DNA of 64,000 nt from Paguma larvata (GCA_030068075.1 CM057841.1:41209030-41273029); one strand, 5' to 3'. Positions 32,476 through 44,680 are shown, numbered from the stretch's first letter. Notes: a model not told the origin generated them from the letters alone. A program made the numbers and translations.

Positions 32476-33599
32476 CCATTCATTCATCTTGATTTACAAT
32501 CATGATTGTAAAAGTATTTCACACAGGGACAAAGGAAGTAACAGCACTTTGGGTCATGGAAGCATACATCGGGAACAGGTGTTGAAACCTCAGGATACTT
32601 GGGGGACCTTGAGAAGAGGAATATGCCCAAATCTACAGAGAGAGTCATACCTTAGGCCCACCAGAATAGAGTAAAAAGGCATCTATGCCAGAGGCCTAGG
32701 AGGAAACGCTACCAGCACCAGATGACAAAAAATATTTCTGTGAGCCACTCACTGATGGGAAACTTCTGTTCCAGAGACACAGGCTAAGTGAAGCCTCATT
32801 AAATAAGGGTTCTCAAATTTAAAAGTCATTCTCTCGGTGTTCGGTAATAAATGTCACAGCTTATTGTCAGAACACGGCAAAACAGATCATGTTCTAGTGT
32901 TCTCTACCCTGGTCTCATTTTAAAATGAACATCTTCTTAATGTTAGTCGTGGTCATGATTATCCTAGAAATTCCTGAAATGCAAAAGGTTGTAAACACAC
33001 TAAAGCATCCTTGGAAAGTAAATCCTCCGGCAAACATCGGTAGGATCACAGCAACGGAAAACAAGGGAAAGACTACTCTTCCTACTGATAGGACCTCAAC
33101 GTACTTAACTGTTTGGTACAATTTGTATCCAAATGAATGGAGGCCATAAAGTTATAAATGGTAGTAATACGAGAATATGAACAGATTGGGGTTAAAGCTG
33201 GTGACCCACAGATACATCTGAAAGAGCTGGGGGAACATCTGGCCCTCCATCAGGCTCTATGACTCTGCCCCATTCACCCACGTTCGGCAGGAAGTAGCTG
33301 CAGAAAAAGGACCTGTGCCTCATGTGCCTCAAGAATGAAGAGCAGAATAAAACCAGAGGAGGGATTTGTCACCAGCTAGAGCCCAAGACCTCACCTTAAT
33401 GGCCCACCTGCTCGTCCTCACTAAACTGTGTCTTACATTTTCTCCTAAACTCTTCTTTCCTGCTTTCCTTTTCACTCAGGCAAATGAACCTGGAAACCTC
33501 CCCCAGATGATGGGGACTTCCCTGACAAAACCTCCTGCCAGCCCAGACCACCCAGACCTTTGAGCTAAACCTGACTGGCTCCTGGGTACATGGACCATG
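32476..33599. other. unassigned DNA
   Basis: No gene or named repeat. 32800-33160 is AT-rich and repeat-free. Confidence 0.35.
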
Positions 33600-33886
33600 G
33601 AGGGCCCTCTGGAATGACCTACAGTTTTACTTTTACTTCATTATAATCCTCAACTCTCTGCCCAAGAAGAAGCCTCAGCCTCGTTTATGTAGCACACAAG
33701 GTGTGTCTAGGTATGTTTCCTTAAGGCACACCTGCCTCTGCATAGGATGACAAGGCTCCCCTATCTAAATATTCGTCCTAACTCTAAACAGAAGGAACCC
33801 ACTCATCGTCTCTTGGGGGAGTCACGGCTTGGGAAGCCACTCCCAAGTAAAAGTTTTCTTTGTATGACAACTCAATAAAAAGTATT
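33600..33886 (+). mobile_element. possible solitary LTR
   Basis: TCTTGGGGGAGTCACGGCTTGGGAAGCCACTCCCAAG, then TTTTCTTTGTATGACAACTCAATAAAAAG, has the look of an LTR R region with its polyadenylation signal (AATAAA at 33874-33879). Upstream TTTCCTTAAGGCACACCTGCCTCTGC fits an ERVL LTR16-like element. The boundaries and family are uncertain, and a host 3' UTR is the alternative. Confidence 0.35.
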
Positions 33887-35032
33887 TCACATAAAAATAA
33901 AGGAATTCAAAGAGGGTACACGCTAAGCTCTGGGACGCACAGTTCGTGAGTAAGAGAACAGGGATTGACACCCAGGGCTTCCTTCGACAGCAAATCTCAG
34001 ACGAGGAACATGTTGAAGCCGTGGTCCACAGGAGGACCAGGCAGGAGGGAGCGGAATGGGGAGGGGAACTGATTAATGAGACAACCAGAAGCCCCAGGGC
34101 GGTGGGAGGGACAGGCGTCTCACAGGTGTTCTGAAATCTGGAAGAGATTTTTGTCCCTTCTTTTCCCCGTCTCTGTGAACACTTAGTGGTTTGTGTCTGC
34201 CAGACTTATAATAAGATTCAGTATCATACGGAGCAATTTGTCACCTGACATCATGAATTTGCAGAGCCTGGTGAATAGCAGATGCTTGACTACATTTGCA
34301 AAGGTTGCCCTGACTCTTTTTAAGTCTCCTTCCCACAGTGGATGGATAATGGGGCAATGCTGTCCCAGTTTGAGAATTTCAGAATTTGAAAAGTGCCTGA
34401 GGACATAAGAAGTTGTCCTCCGCTCTAGAACCGCCAGCGTGTCCAGAGCACCCTTAATTTGTTTGCCCTGACTCTCCTGGGTCCTTCAAGGACCCCAGGC
34501 TGAGCCTCTGTATGTGTTTCCACTGCCCTCATAGGATAAGGTGGCCACACGTGGGTCCTCCCCAGCCGGGTCCAGTGACTCCAGCTGCCTTCAAGGCCTT
34601 CAGAGCTTTGACCAAACACAATCGGGAGTCTGCGCACCAGGTCAAGCTGGGGAGCTCAGGGTCTGTTAAAGTCCCACCAGGACCAGTGTGCAGTGTGACC
34701 TGAGGACTGGTGTCCTGGTCCGTTAAGTCTCAGAACATCCCCGGTGACCTGAGGATGGCTTTGCAAACCCTGGTTTGCTTGGAAGGACCAAGTGTCACTG
34801 GTGTCCTCCTTCCAACAGACACTGGCATGTCACAAACCTCTCAGGCCACAAAGGCTTCTGATTGGAAATTTCCTCTAGTCAGAAAAATTGGAGCTGAGCA
34901 GGCTGGTTGCACAGGTATTAATTAGCATAACAAACCCCCTCTGATATGAAAAGGAGAACTTCCTAAGGATCTCTCTATCCACACAGTGTATTGTTATTTA
35001 GCGCCTGCATCTACAGCAATTGCAAGGAGACT
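33887..35032. other. unassigned DNA
   Basis: No gene or named repeat recognised over about 1.1 kb. Confidence 0.35.
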
Positions 35033-35046
35033 GATAATGACATTTA

Positions 35047-35260
35047 CTTTTTTAATGTCTATTTACATATTTTGAGAGAGAGTGTGTGTGTGCGGGTGAG
35101 AAGGGGAGAGGCAGAGAGAAAATCCCAAGCAGGCTCCGCACTGCCAGCTCGAAGCCCACCCTGGGGCTCCATCTCACCATCGTGAACCAAATCTCACAAC
35201 GTGAACCAAAATCAAGAGTCGGATGCTTAACTGACCAAGCCACCCAGGCACCTCAAGCCC
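35047..35260 (-). mobile_element. CAN-SINE, antisense
   Basis: TTTAATGTCTATTTACATATTTTGAGAGAG tail, short (GT)n, CAGGCTCCGCACTGCCAGCTCGAAGCCC, an imperfect tandem copy of a CGTGAACCAAATCTCACAA-like unit, and AAGCCACCCAGGCACC. Perfect 14-base target-site duplication GATAATGACATTTA (35033-35046 and 35261-35274) indicates a comparatively recent insertion. Confidence 0.95.
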
Positions 35261-35274
35261 GATAATGACATTTA

Positions 35275-36829
35275 AACAGGAAATGGAGTTGAATTTTCCT
35301 TACTGCAAAGGAATGATTTGGAAAAGTAGTGATGGGTTTTGTGGTGAAGTTCTATTTCAGAAAAGAGGAACTGATGATTTGAAGCTTGCAGTTAGATCAA
35401 GGGTCCAACTCAGGCCGTGACATGTCCAAAATATCACTTTCTTGGGCATGTCCTTCAGTATCTCCAACCCCAGCATCTTCATTAAAAAAATGAAGACAGT
35501 GACCTTGCTCTCTGCCAGAGTAGTTGAAAGACAAAACACTGGTATCAATTCCTAGGGCCAGGTGGTCCTCCAAAGGAACTTAGAAAACCCATAAGGCCCA
35601 GTAGGAAGGGAAACCATAGACCTCATGACCAAAGGGAGGGAACCACAAGATGGTGGGGAAGGTCAGCAGAAGCAGGAAGGGAGACTTCAGGATAAACGAA
35701 GTCTTTGATCTTGGTCTGGGAAGGCCATTTGGAAAGGTTGCAATATTTAAGACCAGGGAGAAAAGGCCAGCCTGGCAGAGACAGCAGAGGTACACAGGGG
35801 CAGCCGTGGACTGACTGGCTGCACGGGGCCCCGGGCTTTCAATAATAAATGTGGAGACTGTGCTGATGGGGCAAGAGCCCCGGGGTGCATTTGTTCTCTT
35901 CCCTCCTCCTGCTGGGGGAGAGGGAAGATGCTGAAGGAGATTTTATCCCCAAGATCAGCTTGGAATTGAAGAGCTCCAACATCTGTGCCCTCTCTGCAAC
36001 CAGCCAGGGGAAGAGACACCCCAAAATCTAGACACAGAAAAGGCCAGGACAAAGAGGCTCAGAGCACCCAGGAACTGCCCAAGGCAATGAGCATGGCCCA
36101 GACAAGCGGGAGCTTTACCAACACCTGATAGGAAAACACCAGCAGAGAGGGAGCTGGTCAATCAGCCGGGCACATCAGTCATCCTATTTTTATGCCAAAT
36201 ATGCTATATTTACCCGCTATGGAAAGGGAAACTCTAGGGGCATGGAGAATGGGTTTTTATATAGTTTGGGGTTGCTTGATATTTTCTAAAATGAGTTGCC
36301 TCAGCCTTTGCATGCAAAGACACCTACGGCCCAGGAGGATGCTGTGAGGAGCACACCTGGCCTAATGTCCCCAATGGGTGCCAAGAGAGCCTCAGAATAC
36401 CAGCATGGTATAGGAAAAAAGTCTCTGGGTCAGGAGTCTTTAGAAAGGGCTCAGCCACACCTTCTTTGTAGAGGTGGGTCTTCAGAGAGGGTGAGAGGCT
36501 GATAACACACTAAGAACCTGCAGAGGAGGTAACAGTGCTTGGTGCTATCAAGTTCATACCACCATAGTGCCCTGGCCCTGCTTTTTCCTCTAAGAGGCCC
36601 CTGAACAGCTTTGTTGCCCTGGGGATCTACAGAGCATTTTAGGATGGACAGAGATTGCAGTTTAAAGCAATGTGGCTTCCTGTGCCCAGCAGCCATCCTG
36701 GGCAGGTGTGCACACCTGTGCTCAGGAGGTGGCGAGCCTCAGTTTCTTCCAGTCTCCCCCATAACCCACCTAGTCCTAGATGCCTGGATGCCTCTAGGGG
36801 GCTGATATGCATGACAGCCAGCCCTGTGC
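35275..36829. other. unassigned DNA
   Basis: No gene or named repeat over about 1.5 kb. Overlapping frames at 35747-36161 (-) in three phases lack domains. Confidence 0.35.
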
Positions 36830-37030
36830 CTAGCCCTCTGCTTCCTTATTTAATTTAATTCTCCCAGAATTCATTTTCATGTTAACCGTATGAGGTAGTT
36901 ACTGTCAATGCCATTTTATAAAAGAGGAAACCAAGACAGACAACTCAGGGATGGTAGGAATCCTGCCAAGGTCCCACAGGAAGAGCTGGGAGTTGAATCT
37001 CACCTAACTGGGTGGGCATTTCAACCTCAT
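36830..37030 (-). mobile_element. MIR, antisense
   Basis: CGTATGAGGTAGTTACTGTC, CCATTTTATAAAAGAGGAAACCAAGACAGACAACTCAGGG and CAAGGTCCCACAGGAAGAGCTGGGAGTTGAATCTCACC match antisense MIR along most of its length. Confidence 0.85.
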
Positions 37031-37592
37031 GACAAGGAGGGACCCAAGGATAAATGCTCACAGCTTCTCTGAAGTTGAGGAGAAAAGAAAATGTGTGTTG
37101 TAGAAGGTGGGGCTGTGTAGCAGAAAGCCAGAATTTGAATTCCAGCAGCCATTGTCTCTCTGGCCACCAGCTGACTATATGTGACCAGATCAGGTGGGCT
37201 TGGGAGTAGATGGAGCTGCAAAGCCAACGGGTTTAATATTCCATAGTTGTATCACTGGGTGTCTCACTTCCTCGGAGGCTGTAAGGCCTGCAGGTGAGCC
37301 CCGGTGGGATCCTGGGGCTCAATCACAGTTATCAGATAACTGATTATGTCCAAAAATGTGAAACCAAGGAAGCTGAGCTTCTATCCATCAACAGAACAGC
37401 TGAAAGTAATGTGGGTTTATTTTCCTTTGACTTTATCATCTTCTTCTCCTACTCCCTCCTTTTTCTCTACTTATGAAGCAAACTCTGGAACCTTCTATTC
37501 GGGAAATGAGTGTGCTGAGCTATTTGGCATTATCTTCATCTCTTATTCCTTCCCGCTGCCTCCACCACCTCACATCCCAGATCGGAGCTGAG
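37031..37592. other. unassigned DNA
   Basis: No gene or named repeat recognised. Confidence 0.35.
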
Positions 37593-37672
37593 CATCAAGT
37601 TCTGACACCTCCACCAGCTACTGTGTGGTCATGGTCAAATCTTTGCCTTCTCTGAGCCTGTGTCTTCCTTGT
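37593..37672 (+). mobile_element. MIR 5' half, cut by an LTR
   Basis: GTTCTGACACCTCCACCAGCTACTGTGTGGTCATGGTCAAATCTTTGCCTTCTCTGAGCC follows MIR and stops at the LTR start. Confidence 0.7.
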
Positions 37673-37944
37673 TGTTGTGAACAGAATAATGGTCTCCCGA
37701 AGATGTCCACATCCTAATCCTCAAAGCTTATGAATCTGTCAATTTACACATCAAAAACAACTTTGCAGATGTGGTTAAATTAGTATCTTTGAGGCAGGAG
37801 ATCACCCTGGGTTACCTGGAAAGGCTCAATGTAATCACAAGGGAGCAGGAAACAGAGCCTTATAGATGAGGCTATAAACTTGCATTGTTTCAAGCCACTG
37901 AATTTGCAGTAAGTTTTTACAGCAGCAACTGGAAGCTAATACAC
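37673..37944 (+). mobile_element. MLT1-like (MaLR) LTR with a central deletion
   Basis: It begins TGTTGTGAACAGAATAATGG and ends GCAACTGGAAGCTAATACACA. AAGATGTCCACATCCTAATCC, ACTTTGCAGATGTGGTTAAATTAGTATC, GGCTCAATGTAATCACAAGGG and TTTCAAGCCACTGAATTTGCAG come in MLT1 order. About 150 bases of the usual length are missing between the AATCACAAGGG and GCATTGTTTCAAGCC parts. Confidence 0.8.
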
Positions 37945-38214
37945 ATGGATAAGGAGGAGAATGGTATTCATCACCTCCAGTTAGAAAAACCCAAGTGATT
38001 TTTGTCCCTGTTGGTGGGATGATCTATGCAGCAAGAGCTGTCAACAATAGATCTGTTTCCCATACTCTCTGTCAGTGGTGACACCTTCCATGTAGCTCTG
38101 TGACCTCAAGGATCTAAATAGACCCTCAAGAGTCACAGCACCTAGAAGCTGGCTCATTGATTACCCTGGGTCTGAGGTCACAAAAAAAACTGAATAACAC
38201 TGACCAAAAACTGT

Positions 38215-38455
38215 GTTTCTTAATATTTTCTTGAGTATCTACTGGTGTCCAGCATTTTATTAGGCAATTTCACAAGACTTATTTCATTATTTTACTCATT
38301 TCTTAGGGAAACCTAATTATTATGCTTCTCATTGACATCTGAAGAATAAAATAAGGACAGCTGACACATCTTTCCCAGAGTTACCCAGGTAGCAAATGGC
38401 ACAACTGGAACTCAAGCCAAGTTTCTCCAGCTGCAGATCCCAGGGTCCGACCCAG
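38215..38455 (-). mobile_element. MIR, antisense
   Basis: GAGTATCTACTGGTGTCCAGCATTTTATTAGGC, TTACCCAGGTAGCAAATGGCACAACTGGAACTCAAGCC follow antisense MIR nearly end to end. Confidence 0.7.
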
Positions 38456-38569
38456 CAGAAAGGGGGAATGGTATGCGAGTACATGTGGGGTTGACATAAA
38501 CAAATAAAACAGTCAGATAAGTAGATAGGTGTAAACCACTTCCAATTCCTTTAAAAGCCACAAGTGAAA

Positions 38570-38615
38570 TAGTAAAGTGCCTGGTGTATAGTAGGTGACC
38601 GATGAAAATGAATTG
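38570..38615 (+). mobile_element. MIR/L2 3' tail
   Basis: GTAAAGTGCCTGGTGTATAGTAGGTGACCGATGAAAATG resembles the shared MIR/L2 end (GTGCCTGGCACATAGTAGG). Confidence 0.45.
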
Positions 38616-38659
38616 ACTTTTTAATAAAAGAGTAAGTGTGTTTGGATCAAATGGAACAT

Positions 38660-38760
38660 TTACTTCTTCCTGTTTTTCATTTCAAAGATGAGGAAACTTG
38701 CAGAAAAGTATCAAGGAGTTCAAAAAATTCATGACAGAAGTCTGGCTTACAAGAGCACCT
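38660..38760 (-). mobile_element. MIR fragment, antisense
   Basis: TTTCATTTCAAAGATGAGGAAACTTGCAGAAAAG is the antisense MIR core. Confidence 0.5.
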
Positions 38761-39964
38761 CTGATTAGCAGTGGGGGTTGGGATTTATGCATCATCTTAA
38801 GTTAGAGGTTGAGAGAGAGGGGAATAAGTCTCTGTTAGACTCAAACAAGAGAGAAAGATCATGCAGAGAGGCAGAGGAGGTTTCCAAAAAGTCAATTACA
38901 AAGAGATTGACAAGGCCATCGAAAAGGTCACTTGAAGAAGAGAGTGTCATGGCAATAGGCTTTTAGATGTCAGTGACCAGAGCTCCCACTGCTTCCAGGA
39001 AACCAGCAATCAGGGAGCGAGGGACAGTATGCTGTCCCCACACCCTCCTTCCAGGGGTCTCAGTGGGAGACTCAGTCAACTCCACGAGGAATGCCAAAGA
39101 TAGGAGACCCTTCAGAGCTGTCCTGAGTTGGGTGAGAGGCCCAGGCTCTTACACCCCCACAGCAGTCAGCCACAGGAGGTGGGCCACCCTAGAAAGAAGG
39201 CAAGACCTTGGGGAGAGATCTTTCTTCAGCTGAGGAAATCCCTGGGGCTCTGCATGGTACAGCAGAGAGTCTTCCACGGACACACAAAGTCTACATTGCA
39301 CAAAGCTTTACAAGAATCCACCCCTGGATTAAGTCAAAGCCATCCATCTGAGGGCACCTTTAGCCATACATTTCCTCTTGATCCCATGCCCAGAGCAGTG
39401 CCCGATTAGGCACTAAATTTTATTTCTACCATCAGATGCATGCCTGCTCTCAGAAATTCTACTCTGTTGTTTAATTTCACAGAGTAGTAGGATCCCTGGA
39501 GTTGGAGGTGGAGACATAAACAGGAGCACTAATCTGGTTCTGTTCTGGGCTTTCTTTCCCCAGAGTCAGGTTTCTGAGATGAGCACATCTCTAACCACAC
39601 CCTGGTGATGAATCTGTTTCGCAGTTCGATGCCACTGTGCAGAGCAATGGCTTTCAGTAATAGGGCACACCTGAGCACAGAGCTCACCTTGGCGTCTCTG
39701 GGAAGATGCCCAACCCAGTTGGGCTGGGAGCCCATGCTTGGGGGTCTCTCAACAACAGCAGAAAACCTAAGCCAGTCCTGCTGGAGGAGGCACAAGTGGA
39801 CATGGAACATGACCCTCTTAATGAGTATTCATTGGCATAGAAATCCACACTGTGTTCAATACAGCTTTGATCCAAAGCTCAGGAGTCCTGAGTTAGGCCA
39901 AAGTGACATTCACTCATGTGGGAAAGTTGCTGTAGTTCTGTAGGCATGATTCTCATGATAAAAT
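38761..39964. other. unassigned DNA
   Basis: No gene or named repeat. Frames on both strands at 38967-39943 overlap and lack domains. Confidence 0.35.
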
Positions 39965-40310
39965 GTGTTTTCCTTGCCTCCAACCTTTCGCACATGCTGT
40001 TCCTCTGCCTAGAATACCTACTCTCCCTTCTCCTTTACTGTCCTCATTCTTCAACATCCAGCCTCAGTATCACCCCCCAGTGATTCCCTGACCACTCAAA
40101 GGCAATCAGATGGGCCCTCTTCTGTGCCCACTGGAACCACATACATCTTTCTCATAGAACTACCTGCCTGCTTTCCCCACCATCCTGAGGTTTCCCTAAG
40201 GACTGGCACCACATCAGCTTCCAATCACTGTTCCCAACACCCCACTCAGGGTCTGCAGAAGAGCAAACATTCAGGAAGAATTTGCTTAATAAATCGATGG
40301 ACGAACATTG
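39965..40310 (+). mobile_element. L2 3' portion
   Basis: CTTTCGCACATGCTGTTCCTCTGCCTAGAATACC, TTCAACATCCAGCCTCAGTATCACC, GATTCCCTGACCACTC and a GCAAACATTC ... AATTTGCTTAATAAAT end follow L2 in order. Confidence 0.8.
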
Positions 40311-40389
40311 GGACTACGGAAACACTAATATCTAGAAATCTGTGACTTCTATGTGGAGTGAACATACTCTTCTTTGTGAGGCTGAATGA

Positions 40390-41477
40390 GGCAGTTTGAA
40401 TAGACACTTATCCAAATAAGATACACAGATGGTCAATAAACACTTGAAAAGATGCCCACCAATGCTAATAATTAGGGAAATGCAAATCAAAACCACAATG
40501 AGTTACTACTTCACATTCATTAGGATGGCCACTAAAAAAAAAAAAAAAGGAAGAAATTAAATAATAAGTGTTAGTGAGGATGTGGAGAAATTGGAACCCT
40601 TGGGTACTGTTGGTGGGGATATAAAATGATGCAGCTACTATGGAAAACAGTACAGTGGCTCCTCAAAAAATTAAACACAGAATTATCATTGGATCTAGAA
40701 GTTTTACTTCTGGATATAACCCAAATAATTGAAATCAGGGACTCAAACACTTATTTGCACACCCATGTTATAGCAGTATTATTCACAACAGCCAAAAGGT
40801 AGATATAACCCAAACATCCACCGACGGATGAACAGATAAACAAAGCGTAGCATACATAGACAATGGAATATTACTTAACCTTAAGAAGGAATGACATTCA
40901 GGGTTTCCTGGGTGGCTAAGTTGGTTAAACTTCTGACTTCGACTCAGGTCATGATCTCAGGGTCTGCGAGTTCAAGTCCCACATTGGGCTCTGTGCTGAC
41001 AGCTCAGAGCCTGGAGCCTACTTCGGATCCTGTGTCTCCCATTCTCTCTGTCCCTCCCCCACGTATGATCTGTCTCTCAAAATAAATAAACATTAAAAAA
41101 ATTTTTTTAAATAAACAAAAAGAAGGAATGACATTCTGACACATGCTACAACATGGCTGAACCTTGAAGACATTAACCTATGTGAAATAACTCAAACAGA
41201 AAAGGACAAAGATTGTATGATTCTACTTATAAAAGGTACCTAGAAGAGTCAAATTTATAGGACAGAAAACAGAACAGTGATTATCAGAGGCTGAGAAGGG
41301 AGTTCATGTTTAACGGGTACAGAGTTACAGTCTGGGAAGATGAAAACGTTCTGGTGGTAGTGGTTGCACAAAAATGCAGATATACTTAATGCCACTGAAC
41401 CTTAACATGCCATTTAAAAATGGTCAAAATGATACATTTTATGGTATGTATATCTTATCACAATTAAAAAAAAAAAA
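40390..41477 (+). mobile_element. L1 3' portion (old L1M type), split by a SINE
   Basis: GTCAATAAACACTTGAAAAGATGCCCACCAATGC, GGGAAATGCAAATCAAAACCACAATGAG, GTACTGTTGGTGGGGATATAAAATG, CACAACAGCCAAAAGGTAG and ACAATGGAATATTACTTAACC are the L1 ORF2 3' end. After the SINE the copy resumes with ACATGCTACAACATGGCTGAACCTTGAAGAC and runs through the 3' UTR to poly-A. Frames are broken in several places. Confidence 0.95.
40900..41119 (+). mobile_element. CAN-SINE inside the L1
   Basis: CCTGGGTGGCTAAGTTGGTTAAAC, GCGAGTTCAAGTCCCACATTGGGC, TGCTGACAGCTCAGAGCCTGGAGCC, CT tract, AATAAATAAACATTAAAAAA tail. Perfect 17-base target-site duplication AAGAAGGAATGACATTC at 40883-40899 and 41120-41136. The insertion cleanly splits L1 sequence, so the SINE is younger. 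Confidence 0.98.
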
Positions 41478-41514
41478 CTTAGTGAAGTATTTTTCTGGAG
41501 GTAACAATTACAGT

Positions 41515-41695
41515 CCAGCCACCATCTAGCTAATGCTTATGAACGTGTGACTGCCCTGTGATAGAGCCATCATTATCCCGACTTACAGATGAGGAAAAGC
41601 GCACATGCAAGTATGTAGCAATTTGCCAAAGCCACACATCAATTAAGACAATGAAGTCAGAAAGAATCCTGCTCTTTTTGACTCCAAACCTATAA
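41515..41695 (-). mobile_element. MIR, antisense
   Basis: ATTATCCCGACTTACAGATGAGGAAAAGCGCACATGCAAG, GCAATTTGCCAAAGCCACAC match antisense MIR. Confidence 0.75.
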
Positions 41696-42427
41696 GCCTC
41701 CATGTTGTTGACATTTGCATAGATTAGGCCACCCCTACCCACTTCCTGGGAAAGGCTCTGAGGCAGGTTCTGGGGCAATGTCAAGTTACTTGCCTCAAAG
41801 CAGAGGACTCTGATGACAAAACTTGTCCATCCACATGGTACCAGATCCTCTGGCGGGATCCTGTCTTTTTGATCAAATCTAATACACGCTTTCCCAGTTC
41901 ACACTTAGCAAGAGAAAGAAAATAACTCATTTTCCCAAGAAGTAAATGTTGATGAAGGAAGATAATTTATGTACACGGAGTGGCATTTGTTAGCCACTGA
42001 AGACAAAGAAAGTCCAAATATGTACATTAGAGACTGTGTCCCAACCTCTGGTGGAAACTTTTCTCCAACTCAATGTCCAGTGGGAAGTTAGGCAGAAGTT
42101 CTTGGGAGCCTTTCCTGGCTAGGAACCTTTTGGGAAGCACAAGCCTAGGAGACTCCACAGACCATGCCTTCATGGTTGTCTGCCTGCCCTGAGGCAGCTG
42201 GGAGGCCTGAAGGTCTCCAGCAGCTGACTGGGCTGCAGTGTATGGTGGGTAATGAGTTGTCAATGTTTCTGGCATCTCTGCTCATCAGGGATCAAAGAAA
42301 ATTGCTTTCACAGTATCTTCTTATGACAACAACAAGATGCTCCTGCTCCTCCTAAATGTCAGAATCTAAGCAAGGCTCAAGGATAAGGATTTGAATAGTC
42401 TTCTTAAAAAGAAAACAGTAATAACAG
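41696..42427. other. unassigned DNA
   Basis: No gene or named repeat recognised. Confidence 0.35.
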
Positions 42428-42640
42428 TGGGTAATCTTCCTTGAGGTCTTACTATGTACTGCGCATAGGCTATGCCTTAGTCCTTGCCAAAATGCCCACA
42501 ATGCTATGAGCAGGACTCTCAGATCCATTTGCCTTTGGAATTTAAGGACTGAGACTGGGAGAAGTTGAGGAGCTCATGCAAAGCCATGTAATTTGTGAGA
42601 ACAGGATTAGAAAGGTAACCCAGGTCCCCCAACCTCTAAA
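42428..42640 (-). mobile_element. MIR, antisense (left member of an inverted pair)
   Basis: GTCTTACTATGTACTGCGCATAGGC, TTTAAGGACTGAGACTGGGAGAAGTTGAGGAGCTC, TAGAAAGGTAACCCAGGTC follow antisense MIR. Confidence 0.7.
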
Positions 42641-42651
42641 GGCAACCCTCT

Positions 42652-42790
42652 ATGGTGGCTGGACGTGCACTCTGACCAGGCAGATTCAGAGTTGAGTGCC
42701 AGTTCTGGTACCTACTAACCATGGAATTTGTATTCTAATTTTCTACTCCTCTTGCTCTGTAAATGGGCATAAAGACTTTGTCCTTTCAAA
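42652..42790 (+). mobile_element. MIR (right member of an inverted pair)
   Basis: GCACTCTGACCAGGCAGATTCAGAGTTGAGTGCCAGTTCTGGTACC, then CTCTTGCTCTGTAAATGGGCATAAAG, follow MIR in the sense direction, about 12 bases from the antisense copy. Confidence 0.65.
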
Positions 42791-44254
42791 ATGATTGCAA
42801 GGTGGTAGTAGGTGTTGGGGCAGAAGAAGGAGGCATATATACACAGAAAGAATCCAGACAAGGGTCCTTGTAGAAGAGCCCCATCTTTGTCAGTCTAATG
42901 GGCATGTGACTCTTAATTCTTGCCTGTCTGCTATCTGAACCTCCACTCCCTTCCTGGGCATCACAAGAATTCAATGGACACCATCTCTGTTCTCTACAAG
43001 GTGGCAATGGACTGAAATTTCAAGTTCTCAAGCAGGACCTTGTGTCTGGGGCAGATTCAGGACCCACCCGTGCATTGTGTGGTTGCAAGGAGATAATGAA
43101 GGGACACCTAGGAAATGGATGGCACCCAGCAGGCATATGATACAAATGGCATGGAAATGCAGATAAACCAAGGACTGGTGTGAGGCTATGTTTCTAAGAA
43201 GACAGCTCTCTGGGCTCTTTCGTCTCTCTTTACCAAGATATTTCAGTGAAGGATCTAGAACTGAAGTTGGAGTGCTTCAGGACTTGATGAGTATTTAGTT
43301 GGATGCATTCACCTCCCTTGGCTGACTTCTTCTACCTGCGTAGTCCCATCAGCCAAGTACCCAGAATCTTTATGCTCAAGAAACTCTTCCCCCAGAAGAT
43401 CTGGTAAACAGAGGCCAAGAGTCACCTTCTCAACTAGAATTGGCCGAGAATTGTCTATTGTCTCAATCCTTCAAAGTAAGTTTCCTTTAGACTCCTTGTT
43501 CCTAGAGATGCAACTGAAAAACCCCAGAGTTTTCCCCAGCCCCTGCCTGGTGACACTGTGGTGCTGAGAGAAGCCAGAGGTCTGTGAAACTCTTTTGATG
43601 GCCTGGGGGAAGGTGTGACTCCTGTTGGGGAAGCTGGAGGTAAGGCTATCAACTGCTCACATGGTCATTGTGCTGATCTTTGGCAGTTCAAGATGAGAGA
43701 TAAGTTTCCTGCCTCCAGAGCTGTGGGGCTGCTAAGCAAACTCAACACAGAACCAGCTGAGTAGAAGAAGGAGGAGCTCTGGGTTGGACATGCAGAGAAT
43801 TGAGAACAAAAAGCCCCTGATGGAGCAAGTAGAGATGGGACATAATCTGGCGTGGAACAGCCAGCATGGTTTGGTGGAGCCCTGAGCTACGGGAGGCGAG
43901 GCCGTATTGGTAGGAACCCAACATTCCACACTAAAACTTGGTTTTTGTTCTAAAGGCCATAGCCACTGAAGGACACTAGACCCAAAGATGACATGATTGG
44001 ATTCTTCTGACAATCTGACAAGTTATTTGGTTTGGAGACAGGGCAAGAATTCCAGAGAAGGTATTGGAAGGACCAGTATTTTTACTACTAAGTGTAAGTC
44101 CCTGATTTTTTTTTTTTACATGTTTATATGCACCCTTGTGCTTGTGATACCCTGTTAGCTTTATGCAGACAAATGTCCTTTGGGCTGGATGGTGGCCTGA
44201 CATGCTCCAGTCTGTGGTCCATTCTACTCTAGCTCCTTGGAGTGTGGCTCTGAA
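42791..44254. other. unassigned DNA
   Basis: About 1.4 kb without a gene or named repeat. A poly-T run lies at 44107-44117. Confidence 0.35.
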
Positions 44255-44680
44255 AACACCACTTCTCTCCCTGCTCAAGGAACCTCTATGGTTTTCCATC
44301 ACCTAAAGAGTAAATTCCAACCTCCATCTATGCCAAATTCTCACAAGTTCTTTTGACCTGATTCCATACTTCCTTTTCAGTCTTGGTGATTGAGAACCTC
44401 CATCCCATGTAGTCAAAATATGTTCCTCACTCTTTCCATGACCTGGGACCTGGGCTCTCATCTCTCAAGCCTGTTTACTGTCATTCCCTCTGCCTGTGAG
44501 CTTTTCCCTCCAAACCCACTTTCTGCTCACATCCAAATTCCAGCACCGTAGGCCTAGCTCAAATGACACCCCTTCCAAGAAGTCTGTTCCGATCCTCCCA
44601 GTCAAGGGTGGGGTGGTCCACCTCCAGCTCCCATGGAACCCCATCCCTAAAATTACTGCATTATATTAAATTGCTGATAA
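44255..44680 (+). mobile_element. L2 fragment, interrupted by a SINE at its right edge
   Basis: GGTTTTCCATCACCTAAAGAGTAAATTCCAACCTCC, CTTTTGACCTGATTCC, CATTCCCTCTGCCTGTGAGC, CCTAGCTCAAATGACACCCCTTCCAAGAAGTCTGTTCCGATCC match L2 in order. Confidence 0.8.
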
